64,000 bases of DNA from Acanthaster planci (taxonomy: Eukaryota > Echinodermata > Asteroidea > Valvatida > Acanthasteridae), in assembly GCF_001949145.1 (NCBI RefSeq), contig NW_019091384.1:438572-502571 (forward strand), given 5' to 3'. The position numbers and the translations under genes were made by a program. Below are positions 10,851 to 23,300 of this stretch, one piece after another. The notes beneath the pieces were generated by a model that saw nothing but the letters and a program-made list of their open reading frames with translations, made no database searches and was not told the DNA's origin. How positions within the stretch are numbered: the stretch's first letter is position 1; every line of letters starts with the position of its first letter.

Positions 10851-12060
10851 TGCAGGACCTGGTTTCGTGGATATGTTTTTTTTCGTACAAAGGCCTGCAA
10901 GCCTGAGCTGCACGGCCTAGCCTTACACTTTTTTTGGAATAAAATAACAACATAAAAACATTGAAAACATCTGTCCTTTACTCTGACTGTACAATACATG
11001 TACCAAGCTGTATTTATCAAACAATCTTGGTCTCCTTCACCACTTCGCTCAGCCCGATCGGGATCCCATCAGCACTTCGGTGGCATGATGGGTTCAAAGT
11101 GGTAAGGCTCTGCGCCTTGTTCTTGGGACAGTGTATAACTGTAACTACACACACGTTACTATACTACATGTATGTGTAATTATGTGCATTGTTGTGACTG
11201 CGCTGCCTCAGTGCGTACCGGTACATGCACCAACCGTTAGCTTGGTACTACGTCCACAAAATCCTGGAAAAACTGTATTCATGAGATGTACCGGTACATG
11301 TAAATGAAGCGATGATGACACGCTCCTTTCGCGAAAGCTAGCCATTGTACTTGGCATAAACTGGTCTCAAAAGTGCATTTTTTTCACCAAATATATTGCT
11401 GAATCTAGGTTTATGTGGCATAGATGTAATGGGATCCAACTTCCAAGTAAACATTCCAGTACTACATGCATGGCAAGACTTATTATTTTTGTCCACTGTT
11501 GAGGTTGCTCTTTAACGCACATAGCCCTTATAACAGCTTTACTGCGAGTCAAGTTTGCTTGAAGGTAAATTCGTCCTTGTGCTATAATGGACAAAGACGC
11601 ACTACATTATTCTGTGTTCCACGAGCGCTCGTGTGATAACTAATAATATTACCAATCACCCATCGACCAATCGCAGTTGACGATTCAAGGTTGCTTGAAG
11701 GCAATATTGTATCCCCTAATTCACCTTGTTAATTCTGTGATTCTGAGATTTCAAGATACAACCTGTACATTCTTGTCATTTTAATTAATAGCCACCTTAA
11801 CTTTTCCAATTTCCGGCTATGAAAATTCTTCTTACAATAACGTAAGAACCAGTCGTGATAGTAACCAGCTGTGAAAACTTGAAACTCTGTAAGAAAATTG
11901 TAAACAAAGTTTGGCCCCATGCTTGCTATCTCAGCCAACCTGATAACAGGATTCTTCCATTTCCAGACTGCATTATTAGGTAACTTTATTTAATAATCTT
12001 AATTTTTGATTTTAAATTGCACGTTTTTGAAAAGCTAGGGAGGCATCCAAGCCTAGGCCT

Positions 12061-12083
12061 ACATGTACATGTACATGTACATG
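12061..12083. repeat. ACATGT/GTACAT palindromic microsatellite
   Basis: A 23-nt run of alternating ACATGT. Similar runs are scattered through the window, e.g. 18118-18160, 20275-20300, 20353-20372 and 59770-59786. Each is self-complementary. Confidence 0.9.
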
Positions 12084-12164
12084 CAAATGGCCTATGGGCT
12101 GAATGCCCTTTTGCCACATGTTTGCCAGGCAGCATATGATGTACAAATGTCTATCTGAATTTAG

Positions 12165-12355
12165 CTGGGTGTACACAGTGTTCACCTCGTTCATCTCAGA
12201 CTCTTTTGAATCATTTTCATTAATTCTGTTCATTCATCCACTGTGGATATGGGCATGGAGTAGGATAGCCATTACTGTATGTGTCCTTTGTTGGTCATTG
12301 ACCCAGGATCACAAGGTATAAGGTCACTGACCCAGGATCACAAGGTATTAGGTAG
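12165..12355 (+). repeat. duplicated segment, copy 1, with internal 29-bp direct repeat
   Basis: The segment (cacagtgttcacctcgttcatc through gtcattgacccaggatcacaagg) resembles 13085-13215. Inside it, gg/tcactgacccaggatcacaaggtat is repeated twice at about 12294-12350. Confidence 0.7.
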
Positions 12356-13084
12356 AAATGTGTGAAAGTTTTTTAAACATCTTTGCATAGGAGAAGTTGC
12401 CCTATAAAATACATAGTTTTAGTTTAGAGTTCACCCATATTTTTCTGTGTTTCCCCATTTTTTGGCCCTTGCTTCTACCCATATAAGTACTTGACCCCAT
12501 GCTCTGAGCAAGAGCATGCCCTGCAGCAGAGACACTATCACAGTTCATGTATTTGTTCCTCCTTGCTGGAGTGGGCTTTTCTTCTTGATTCAGGTTTTTG
12601 TCTGCATCTAAAGAGTCAGTGATTGAAGTCAAAGTCTTCTAACTAGATCTGTTTTGATGCACTGTGTTGGTTTTAGTCTTCCTAAAGTTCTTAGTCTTTG
12701 GTGTTAAGTCTTTTCAGTCTTGTAGTCCTTTTGGTTTTTGCATTTTTTTTCTGTACTTTTTTATTAACCCTAACCCTCCTCAATCCTTCACCTGTTGGAG
12801 GACTGAGGAGTGTTAGTGTTAATAAATTCTTTTGGTCCCTTTTTTTTTTAAGTCAAATATTGGTTTCTGAGTCCTTATTAATTCAGTTTCCTGCATTCTT
12901 TCCCCCACAGATCCTTGGTTTAGTTAGAGATTTTTATGGTTTTGCGGGTTCCCCCATAGCGTGTTATTTTTCCCTGTTACATGCAGGTACATGTACATTC
13001 ATGTACAGTATATATACTGCATCAATCTGTTTACCACTGTACACGTACATCTATTTTAGCTACATGTACTGTACATGTAGGTTC

Positions 13085-13215
13085 ACACTGTGTTCGTCTT
13101 TTTTATCTTAGACCGCTCCGAATCAGTTTCATTGTTTTGTTCACCCCCATACTACGGCCAGGGTTGCCATTGCATGTATGGAGGTCATTGTCCCAGGATG
13201 ATAGGGTACAAAATA
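13085..13215 (+). repeat. duplicated segment, copy 2
   Basis: cacactgtgttcgtctttttta through gtcattgtcccaggatgatagg parallels 12165-12310 at reduced identity, about 0.9 kb downstream and in the same orientation. Confidence 0.65.
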
Positions 13216-16200
13216 CCAGGCTGGCTTATGGCGCCTCACTTTCATAAGTGCACAAAGTAAGGCTGTAGACTACATTATACATAACATCAAAGCTATGACT
13301 TCATACATGTAGGTTTTGCAATGCACAGTTTTATATTCTCCACCACTTCATTTGAGCACTGGTCAAATATTTTATTAATCATGAGACAACAATCATTTGT
13401 ATGGTAAGCATATTAAGTATGTACATGTACATTAAAGTGTGGTGTTTTGCTGATTCACACAATGTGTCTTAACACTGCATAAAGATTCCACTTAAAAGTG
13501 CATGTGCACCAGTATATTGAAATGAGAAAAAGCCGTTAGTGAAATATGCCTATTCCTAAACAAGTTTCAAGTCAAACTTAAGGATTTTTATTTAAAAATG
13601 TACTTGACATGATGTACATGTAAACTTGAGTATTCCAGTGTACTTCAAAGTTTTGCCACTCAAGAGTGTGTTCTACGTGTAGCAGGTGAAATGCATATTT
13701 TATTAGCTGGAAAAACAGCCTAATGCAAAGGATTGAATGGTGCTAAAAGTTTACAATGCAAGGAAAAACACGTACCAGTATGTGTTTGATTTATTCAAAA
13801 CTGTTCTGCCTCAAAAGCACACATTTAAGAGTCGTATACCAGTATTCAGGTATTTGACATAGACTGTACCGGTGTTCTGTAGAAATTGGCTTCAGGAACA
13901 AAGGTTTTGGTCAAACAGACTATTGACCATGTTGACCAAAGCTGGTAGTACCTTCTGTATTGGAAGCTGACAAACTCTACACAGACATGACAGAATTCAA
14001 GTTGCTTCTGGTATTTTATGTTTGATTAAAAAAACTTGTTTCTTTTGCAAAAGGGCAATGTCATTAATTTTGACAATGGGGGTTGTTGAATAATTATTTG
14101 ATAAAGTATAAATAGCCAGGCACTTGTCAGAAATGCAAACATTTCATTTGAAGATTATACTGGCTGATTTTAAGAAAGAGACTGCCCTGACTCATAAATG
14201 GCAACTGTATACTGTAGCCTCAATGCTAATGATGCCATAATTCTACCAAAATTCTGGGTGGCGTCATTTTGGCAATCAAAAAGTCAACAGGTTTGTCTGC
14301 ACTGTGCTGCATGTAGTGTACCGTATGCATGTACATGTACATGAAAATGGTTTCACTCAAAATATTATTTGTAACGTCTGTAGTGTAGTGGAAGGGTCTG
14401 TATCAAAACAGGTAATTGTCAGTCAATCTGTTCAGCATGGCAGAAGTGTACCAACTAACAGTTCTGGTCTTCATTTGTCAGAAAAGGTTGTCAAACTTAC
14501 GTTGGCCGGCGAGTTGTATACCATTGTTGAAATGGCAGGAGTTACTGAGGTATGCTCTCATGTACGGTACATGGGGTAGCAACTTTGTTTGCTGTGTCAA
14601 AAGGTGTGGAAATGAAAAAAATCTACTTGTAGTTGCACATCCAAACCATGGGAGTGGATGAAGCCAGCGAAAAGATCCAGTGGTGATTGTATGCTGAAGC
14701 AAGTAACAAAAACTTTCTCAAATCCAAAAGCAGGATGACTATAACCTAGCTGCAACAGTACAAAAGAGTTCCTGCAAAGCCATGTTGATTTACAAATGGC
14801 AAAATATAGCCTTCTCAAACTATACTTATTCAACAAGACAAGCTTCCCAGAAATACAATGGCACTGCAGAGCCGACTCCCGTAGTTTGGTACCCAAGTTG
14901 GTTCACACTTAACGCTACATCTAATGGCCTGGATCCATTTTTCCCATCGCTGTGCCCTACATCCGGCAGAGAAAGGGTGAAACGAAATTGACGACCCCTT
15001 TTTTGGTTTTTGCAGCCTTCAACAATGCAAGTGTGGACCACTTGCTGATGAAACTTCCTAAAACACCAAGGTTGTGTCACGTTTGTTGACTAGTAGAGCT
15101 GCATGTACCGCCACGACCTGAGCTACCAGACCGTCTAATTAGTCTGTGTCTCTGTGTATGTGTCACTGTATAATTTGACTCCCCAAATGGCAGACAGCAC
15201 CAGAACACAGTAGTTACTGTACATGATATCATGGGAAAGGGGTCTATATGCAGGATATTTTTCTGCCACATTATTGAGGTTTCATTTTGCTTTATTGATC
15301 TTTTTTTGTAGATCTAGATCGGCTAATTACTGGTAGTTGCAATATTATCTCTAAACATCTGTGCAGTCACTATGTATATGAATCTTCTTGTCAATATGAT
15401 CAATCAATAACTAATTTTTTTAATCAATAGTTTCATAGACATTCATGAAAACCAACCTGTCATATTTCTTTTCCGATGATAAAAAATTTCACAGATCAAT
15501 TTAGGACTACTTGGTATTGAGTGCAAACTACAAAGTATACGTATTTTCTTTGGTATGCTAAATGCTGACAACATAGTGGAAACTTCACAGAAAATGCCCA
15601 AAATGCACAATTCTTGGTGGGCGTATTCAAGTTGAAATACTGGTGACCTTCAAACTGAAAATAGCAGCTGTGAGTTTCTGGGACCATTTTTTTACTTGAC
15701 TTTTTAACTTGAAATGGATCTCAGTCATGAGTTTATTTTAAATGCCTCTTGTGCTAACATTTCCAAATTGAGGCAAGTGTAATGGATGAAGGAAGCTGAC
15801 CAAAATAATAATGCAAAATGAGAATATTTATAACATTCAAGAATGATTTGTTATCTTTTTGGAAAGTGGCTTTTTAGAGAAGGAAGTGCCATCAATAGCG
15901 CACGTACATGAAGTATAAGCTTATGGTACATGTACGTGTACAGGAATAGTAGTTAAGGTTTACGTGGATGTTAACCATGCTGCCAAAGATATTTGTACAT
16001 TTATGCACTGTACATGAACGAACCTTACATCAAAGCCTATTAACCAGACTCTACTACCGTATATGTAATGGGAAACAAGTACGTGTCTTACGTTTAGGTT
16101 TCATAAGCCAGTTGGTACACCTGTTCAGTGGGGCATTTTTTCCTTTAAAATCATGTGATTTTTTTGTTGGAAAACGTTGAATAGAAATATGGTTTAAAGT

Positions 16201-17205
16201 TTGCAGTCGGACCTTTTGAGGTGGCACAAAGTTGATCTCCCAAATGGCACAGAGAGATCAACGTATTGCCTGCCAACTACGAGTAAACTAGTAGTCACGG
16301 GTGTACCAGCTACTACGAGTATATTCATAGGATATTGGTATTGTAATGTAAATTGGATACACTTGCAATACTAGAACACAACAACTACGCTGCTGGCAGT
16401 GTGGAGGATCCGGACCTACCGGTTCATTTGTAAAATGCACATTGTCAAGTAGACATGTGAAATGTATAGATCTATTAAATATGCGCGCATGCATACAACG
16501 TTTGCCAAATGGGAATGCCCCTTTGAAATCATGCGAGGCAGTCAACATGTTAATTAGTTTGTACCAGTAGAGTTTGGAAAGTATTCATGATTCAAGTAGT
16601 CTTTTAAACACTTGCAGATGTAATGGAAATTATGGATTGGCCAAATTTAAGTTTATCCACAGTTGTTGTACTTTTATTTATCGTTTGCGTTGACCTTACC
16701 AACTACATGTACTTGTAACTTGTACACAAAGATACTCTACCTGTGTAATTGAATCCATACACTGACAGTGAGATGCAGCTGGGCTTTGTGTACATTCAGG
16801 TACATGTACTTGCGTACCAGTGTCTAGGGTCCACTAAACTACACAGTAGATACCACATTTGCATGTTGGAGTTCAGTACATGCGTACATGGCAGCACCTT
16901 ATTGGTTGAGTAATCTATCACTGTATTTACAGATTGGTGTCCTCTTTGACATTTGGAGCAAAAGGATGTGTCCAGGCACCTTGATGTCACCGATCCCGCG
17001 TTGTGCAACTAACCTGACTTCAGTTGGGATTGTCTGCTTGTGGATGACCTGCCTGGATGATCTGCACTGCAGTGTGGTCTGATTGCGCTGTACTGTTCCC
17101 CGTCATTATATTTATAGCTGCACTTTGCACAGTACTTTCATCATCTTCATCAAAAAGTTGGTCAAGGGTAGTTCTCTTGAGGTCCAGCCACGATTCACAG
17201 ACATC

Positions 17206-17346
17206 ATGACCGTCACAAGCTTTGCTCGCAGGCTCAGAACTCGGACATTTGTCATTGTCCTGACAATTGGTGTTTTGATGGTCATCATTGGGGCAGTGGC
17301 CATCCCTCTTGGATTCAATGCTCTGATGGATACAATTTTAGATCAG
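17206..17346 (+). CDS. gene 1 exon 1: start codon and TM1
   Basis: 47 codons beginning MTVTSFARR and including the hydrophobic stretch VIVLTIGVLMVIIGAVAIPL, the N-terminal membrane anchor typical of CD36 proteins. The donor is CAG|gtatgt and the exon ends in phase 0. Basic residues (RRLRTRT) precede the TM, as expected for a short cytoplasmic N terminus. Confidence 0.9.
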
Positions 17347-20300
17347 GTATGTTTGTTTTTCTAATAGGGAAAAAAAAGGGGCCCAAAAGGGGGAATTAAA
17401 AAGTGGCCCTCCCCCAATAAAAAAGTTCCATGTACCTTTTTTTAAAATTATGTTCTTAATACTAACCTGACACATTTCCTGTTTGTTATTTGCTGGTAGG
17501 ACTGCATGTATTTTTGTGTCTTGTAAAGCAAAAAATATACCGGTACTTGTGCGTTTCAGTTTAAATTGCCGATGGATAAGCTAAACAAGTTAAAAACTTA
17601 TTTTAAAGGTTACTACTTACATGTATTTAACACTGCAGGTAGCCATACATGTATGCATCGACTGTCTGGTTTTACATAAAATTAACTTTCTGCTGATTTC
17701 TGCTGGTCTTTCAGGAAAAACAATTCAACATGGCTTATTAATTGATTAATGCTCTCACGTTTAAGCTATTTGTTGAAAGGAGAATACATATAGCCATCAC
17801 TGCACTAGTTTGCAGACGTCCTCAGTCGCCCTGCTAGTTAGCATTTACATGTTGATGTCAACTTTTTAGCTGTGCATGTTAGTTCATACATTGACATGAA
17901 ATACTTCAGGACTGGGTATTTTTTTTTATGGTTTTTGGGGATGGCCCATCAAAGTGTCAAGCCCGTTGACTTCAACTCTCCTCATGAAATATACCTGCCC
18001 CTGATAACCCCTGCCAAACATCTTGAAAGTTGGTAGCAACTTCTGGCATATACATGTACATGTAGAGTGTACGTGCACAGTGTTCAGTATGTGTATGCAT
18101 TCCTGGGGCTAGTACAGTGTACATGTACATGTATGTACATGTACATGTATGTGTACATATTACGCAAGTCATTCCGACAAAAGCAGAATGTGTGGGCTGT
18201 CATTGCTTAAAGCAAGGACCCTTTAAAAGTAGTCAATGTATATAGTGCATTGCTTTTTTCTTTACCTGTTTTTGTGAGAAAAATAAACTGTGCTGGTTTA
18301 GAAGACATTAGATCTGCCGATACTTCAAAAAGTGATTCATTTGTCAAGTATCAATTTTACGTGGTTTTTTTTTTCACACCTGTCCTGTAAATGTGGAATT
18401 TTTTGCAACTCTCTAACATATATGGTTGGCTATCCTTTTTCATTCATTCATTCTTTATTATTTTTCCTACATCACTTGACACATTGTCAATACATGCATA
18501 CATTGTATAACTTTATTCCGGAGTTAATCATAATGATGTGGATGGAGATCCCCAAAAAGCAATGCTTGTCGAGTAGGGATCCCCCTATTGTAAACTAAAA
18601 TTAACTTTGAACCTTAACTGATAAAAATAGTTGCATTAAGCACTTAAGAAGCATTAAACAAGACTCTTAAGACAATCGACAAGTTTGAACCTTAGCTGGA
18701 AGAGTAGTTACATTAAGCTATTAACACAAAGAAACATTGACCAACATAACCGTAATGTAGAGTCAATTCCCTCGTTCACGTTAACCTGGCTTCAGAATGT
18801 TGATAGTGAAAATAATAATGTTTCACACCAACATTACACAGATAAGAAACACAGTGAGCCAGGCTGCGATGAGTGTATGGTTGAAAAACTCACTCATATC
18901 CTCCACCCTTCAAAAATGGGAGCAGTAATTACAGGGAAGCAAAATGTCTCAGGAAATATTTTGTGGAGAGGAAAACAGTACTCAGTGGTACCGGTCCATG
19001 TACAGGGTACATACATGTACATGTAATGCAATTCTGTAAAGCTTGCGTTTGGTTCATAATTTTCATTTTCCAGACAAACCTACATGTACTGTATATGAAG
19101 CAAGATTGAATGGTAAACAGGTTTGCATGTACCCCGTAACCTGCTCACTTTAATCGAGCTTGCAGACATGTATTTGTTAAAATTTGTTTTGCTATTTGAC
19201 CTGCAGTGTAAAAGTGGCATACAGTGCACATCGTGGATACATGTCTGTAAGGAATATATCACAGGAAGCCTGCAATCAGTCATTATTGTACATGTAGGGT
19301 CCACAAAAGTTCATTGGGTGTCTGGGAGTTAGACTCACAGTGTCGGCCAAGCATAAGCTCCAAAGATTGAGTTCACCATGCAATTGTCAAATGTACAATG
19401 TAGATCACCCCCTTCCTACAAATCCCATTTCTCCCCGGCTAAAACCACATGAAGCCACAGTATGTAATTTTGAATAATGCATGGAACTTACTAGTACAGT
19501 ACCAGCAGTTATCCCTGAGGCAGTTGGCCGACACCTATCTTCAGTCACAAGTACATGTACATGTACAAGCACTTATTGTACTTAAAATTCATTTTGTTCC
19601 ACATTAGTCTTAAAGAGTGCATCTGTATCCCCATCAATATCTGTTGAAAAGCTGGAAGCTTTCTGAAGTACATGTAATTTCAGTGCTAAATTAAGATTTC
19701 ACCATGACTAAAAATGTAGCCATATGGATTGTGTGTAGGACTATATTTTCGTTTTTGTGAACACATTTGGGGAATTTAAGGCCTGACCAGTTTTAAGAAA
19801 AACATTTTTTCCTGATAAAATTCAAGCAAAAACTGTCCAAAATTACAGATCTTGAAAAATGGTCATTTTCACTTGAGATACATGTACATGTACTGGTAAA
19901 TGTACAGTGCAGTTCTTTTCTAAACAAGTGGGTTTTGTTCACTTTGTTACCCTAGGGAATTTCATTTGCCTGAAAATTGCAGACGTTGTGAATATGTACC
20001 AAATACTCTTAGGTACTGGTACCTTTAAATTTACAATCTGCCCAAAAGCGTACACAACTTTGTCCATTCACTGTGAAGAATATGGTTAGGACCATTTCTC
20101 CTGAAAATAAATATTATGGCCTAAAAAATTGGCTAAGCACCACAAACATGACAAAATAGCTACTGGTACATGCATCTACCAATCAAAATGCCAGGGGATC
20201 AGTGGACATTGCTTGTGACAAATACCGTATGGTGCTGATATTTCTTCAACATATACTGGGTACTGTACATTGTATGTACATGTATGTATAGTGTACACAT

Positions 20301-23300
20301 GGACATGTACATGTGTGCATAAATTTGCTTGTAACCAACATTTTTGTCATTGTACATGTACATGTACCTGTACATTTACAATGTAGCACAGTCATTATAT
20401 TTTGCTTGTTGCATGTACCGGTACATGTAATGGGGTTTTTAGATTTTGTTCACCTTTCTTTTCCATTTTCAGTTCTCTGTTAGTAGTCATTGTACAATGT
20501 AGTTTAGTTGGTCTGCTGGGAATTTTTTCCCTTTTTTTTTTTTTTTGTACAATCAACTATCATACCTGAAAGGGACCCATTCTAAGTGTGCGGCATCAGT
20601 CTCACTGATCCTTCTACATTAACACATAGCTTATCCCCTGATGTGTGCTCTCTTTCTTTCATTCTTCAGATGATGGTCATCAGTCCAAAGTCACCCATCT
20701 ACCCTGAGTGGAAAGATCCCACACTGCCTATTTACACCAAATTTTACTTCTTGGATCTTCAGAATCCACAGGAGGTGCTGGAAGGAGGTCGACCAAGTGT
20801 TGTCGAAATAGGACCTTATTCCTACAAGTGAGTGCCACGGGTTTGTGTACACAACATGTTCTGAGGAAAATGGGTTGCCATTTATGCTTGAAATTGAGTC
20901 AATGACATTACTTTTACGTTGGAAAAATGATGTTTTACTCAATTTCTTTCTTATCTTGACTGTAAGAAACTATACTATAAAACTATTAGTGTAAACTACG
21001 CTCTTTGAAAAGTGCACTGTTTTAAACTTTTTAAATTCTTAAGTTAAATGAGAAACAGAGGAACAGTTAACAAGAACTGGTTTTAAAAAGTACGTTGCAT
21101 TTATGTAAGTGATCAGTCTGTTCCTTGTTCTATGGTTTTATCAATTAGTAGTACCACTACTTACATTCAAATCTTCAGGCATTAGCCATTCTGAGTAAGA
21201 TTTTTCATTTGCTTTTTTCTCTAATGCACTTTGTCAACATAATGGTAGTACTAATGCTTGAACTAAAGATTATATCACTTGTGGCATCCAAATATTTCAG
21301 AGTAGCAGCACCACAGCATAGCGTTGACTGAGCATTTGTGGCTGTTGAGCGCAGCTTCTACAGTAATCAGTACATTGAACTGTGCTTGGCATTGAAATCA
21401 TCCATTGTACAGGATACCCATCAAGGAAAAGCTGTCATTCTTCACCCAGATTTTCAGAATCTATCAAAATATTACTTTAAGTTGGCTAAGTTTACAATTA
21501 TTGAAATTTAAACTTACATTGTACACCGTAGTTTCAGGAATTTTCTCATAAAGGCCAGGCCAATGATATCCATAAATGTCATTCCAATCTGAGTAAGGTA
21601 CAGTACATGTACATATATATGAAAATGCTGAATTGACCCATTTTTATCTGAATGTGCTGTTATGGCAGTGCATTTATTACATTAAATTCACTATGCTTTT
21701 CTTTGTGTAAATGTACATGTATGTGCACATGGACAGAATATGAACATCCATACATTAACCTGTTATAAGCAGAGTTATCAAATTTGTTTGAAGTAATCCT
21801 GATGTTTTCCCTGCATTTTAGAACCTTTTTCTTTCTTTTTTCTGGCTCTGTCAATGCAGAATGTCACTACCAAGAGAAAATGTCACTTTCAATGACAATG
21901 GCACAGTGACAAGCACTCAGCCCTACTCATACGTCTTTGACAGATCTCAGTCAGTGGGTGATGAAAATGACACTTTCACAACAGCCAACATGCCATTTTG
22001 GGTAAGTTTTTAAGGGAAAGGGATAGCTTCTCTCAGCACTAAACCTGAAAAGAGGTTTGCAACATCAAACAATTGGGAATGAGTAATAATTGGGAATGAG
22101 TAATAATTGGGAATGATTTTTGTTTTGTTTTGTTGGTTTAGTTGGGTTTGATTGGGTGGAGTTTGGCTTATTGTGATGTTACGTTTTTGCTGCTTGGTTT
22201 TTAGGAATTTGCCTTATTTTTTTGGAATTTGAGTTTAGTTTTATGTTTCTAAGTTTTGTTTTGTGTTGGGTTTTTTGGCCTTTGGTTTAGGATATTTGAC
22301 TTCGAGGTTTGGGGTACCAATACTAATTCTTTTAATATTCTTCTATTACATTTTTTATTGGGGATTGTGTGGGTTTGATTATTTTTTTATTCCAGTTTTT
22401 ATACATTTTTGCCCATTGTGTGGGTTTTTATGCTATTTTGTCAATATGGATTTTGTGGTTTTAATTTGATACAAATTCTCCAAGTTTTATACCTATTCCT
22501 ACTGTACGTGCAATACACATGCACACATTTTAGCATTACACAGTAAATGTTTTATTGTACAGTGTTAAGCATTTTTTTAAATTAAATAATTAAATAATTT
22601 TTAATGCAGGTATTCTCTTTCTCTGTGATCTTTCTTTTTTGTGTGTTCGTATATTATTCATGTTTTGTCTGTGTTAAAGTTAAGTATTATTGATATCATT
22701 TGTGTTTTGTTTGTGACTCGGTAAATTAATCAGAGATAATTTTCTTTTGATTTATCACCAACTGATGGAATTATACACTTTATTAGCTGTTTCGGACACT
22801 GGCCAAAACAGCTTTTGTTTTTCTGAAGCTTTTTTTTTTATTCCTCTTTTTTCACTTTTCCCTCATAGACATAACACGGGATCATTCTACACACAGCTTT
22901 TGCCCTTTCCTTAAGGCCGATCCCCTTCAAACCTAGAAGCATATAAGTATAATGTCATTGTGACATCATCACATGATTTATTATAGAATTTTGAATACAT
23001 GTATTTTATTTTCCCCCATATGTTTTGTACACATTTTTCACCAAGCAGACTTTGGCACTTCTATCGATCTGATTGACTATATATTAAGTTCACACTCTTA
23101 GCCCACCAGCTACAGATGGTCCTAAATGAAACTTGTCATAATGACGTCATCGGGTGTCACATGAGATGGCATTAAAGGTACAAATTTTAAAACCACCAAT
23201 CTCCTCAAGTGTATGTCCCATTGGATTGAAACTTTGCAGATGGCCATAAAAAGTTGACATCATGTGATGATGACCTCATCATTTGACAAGTCCTGTGACA

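Larger units (their letters stand above)
8920..17205. other. gene-free upstream region of gene 1
   Basis: I see no supportable coding exon. 9150-9600 is richer in CpG than its surroundings and could hold an upstream exon or promoter of gene 1, but nothing in the sequence proves this. The rest is AT-rich with scattered ACATGTAC runs and the local duplications listed separately. Confidence 0.5.

Noticed and set aside
12763-12778. Telomere-like ttaaccctaaccctcc
   Set aside because: Only two imperfect units in an AT-rich interior region; not a telomere or a meaningful interstitial array.
22263-22469. 68-codon hydrophobic ORF resembling a small membrane protein
   Set aside because: It is a T/G-rich low-complexity tract within gene 1 intron 3; hydrophobicity follows from TTT/TTG-rich codons.
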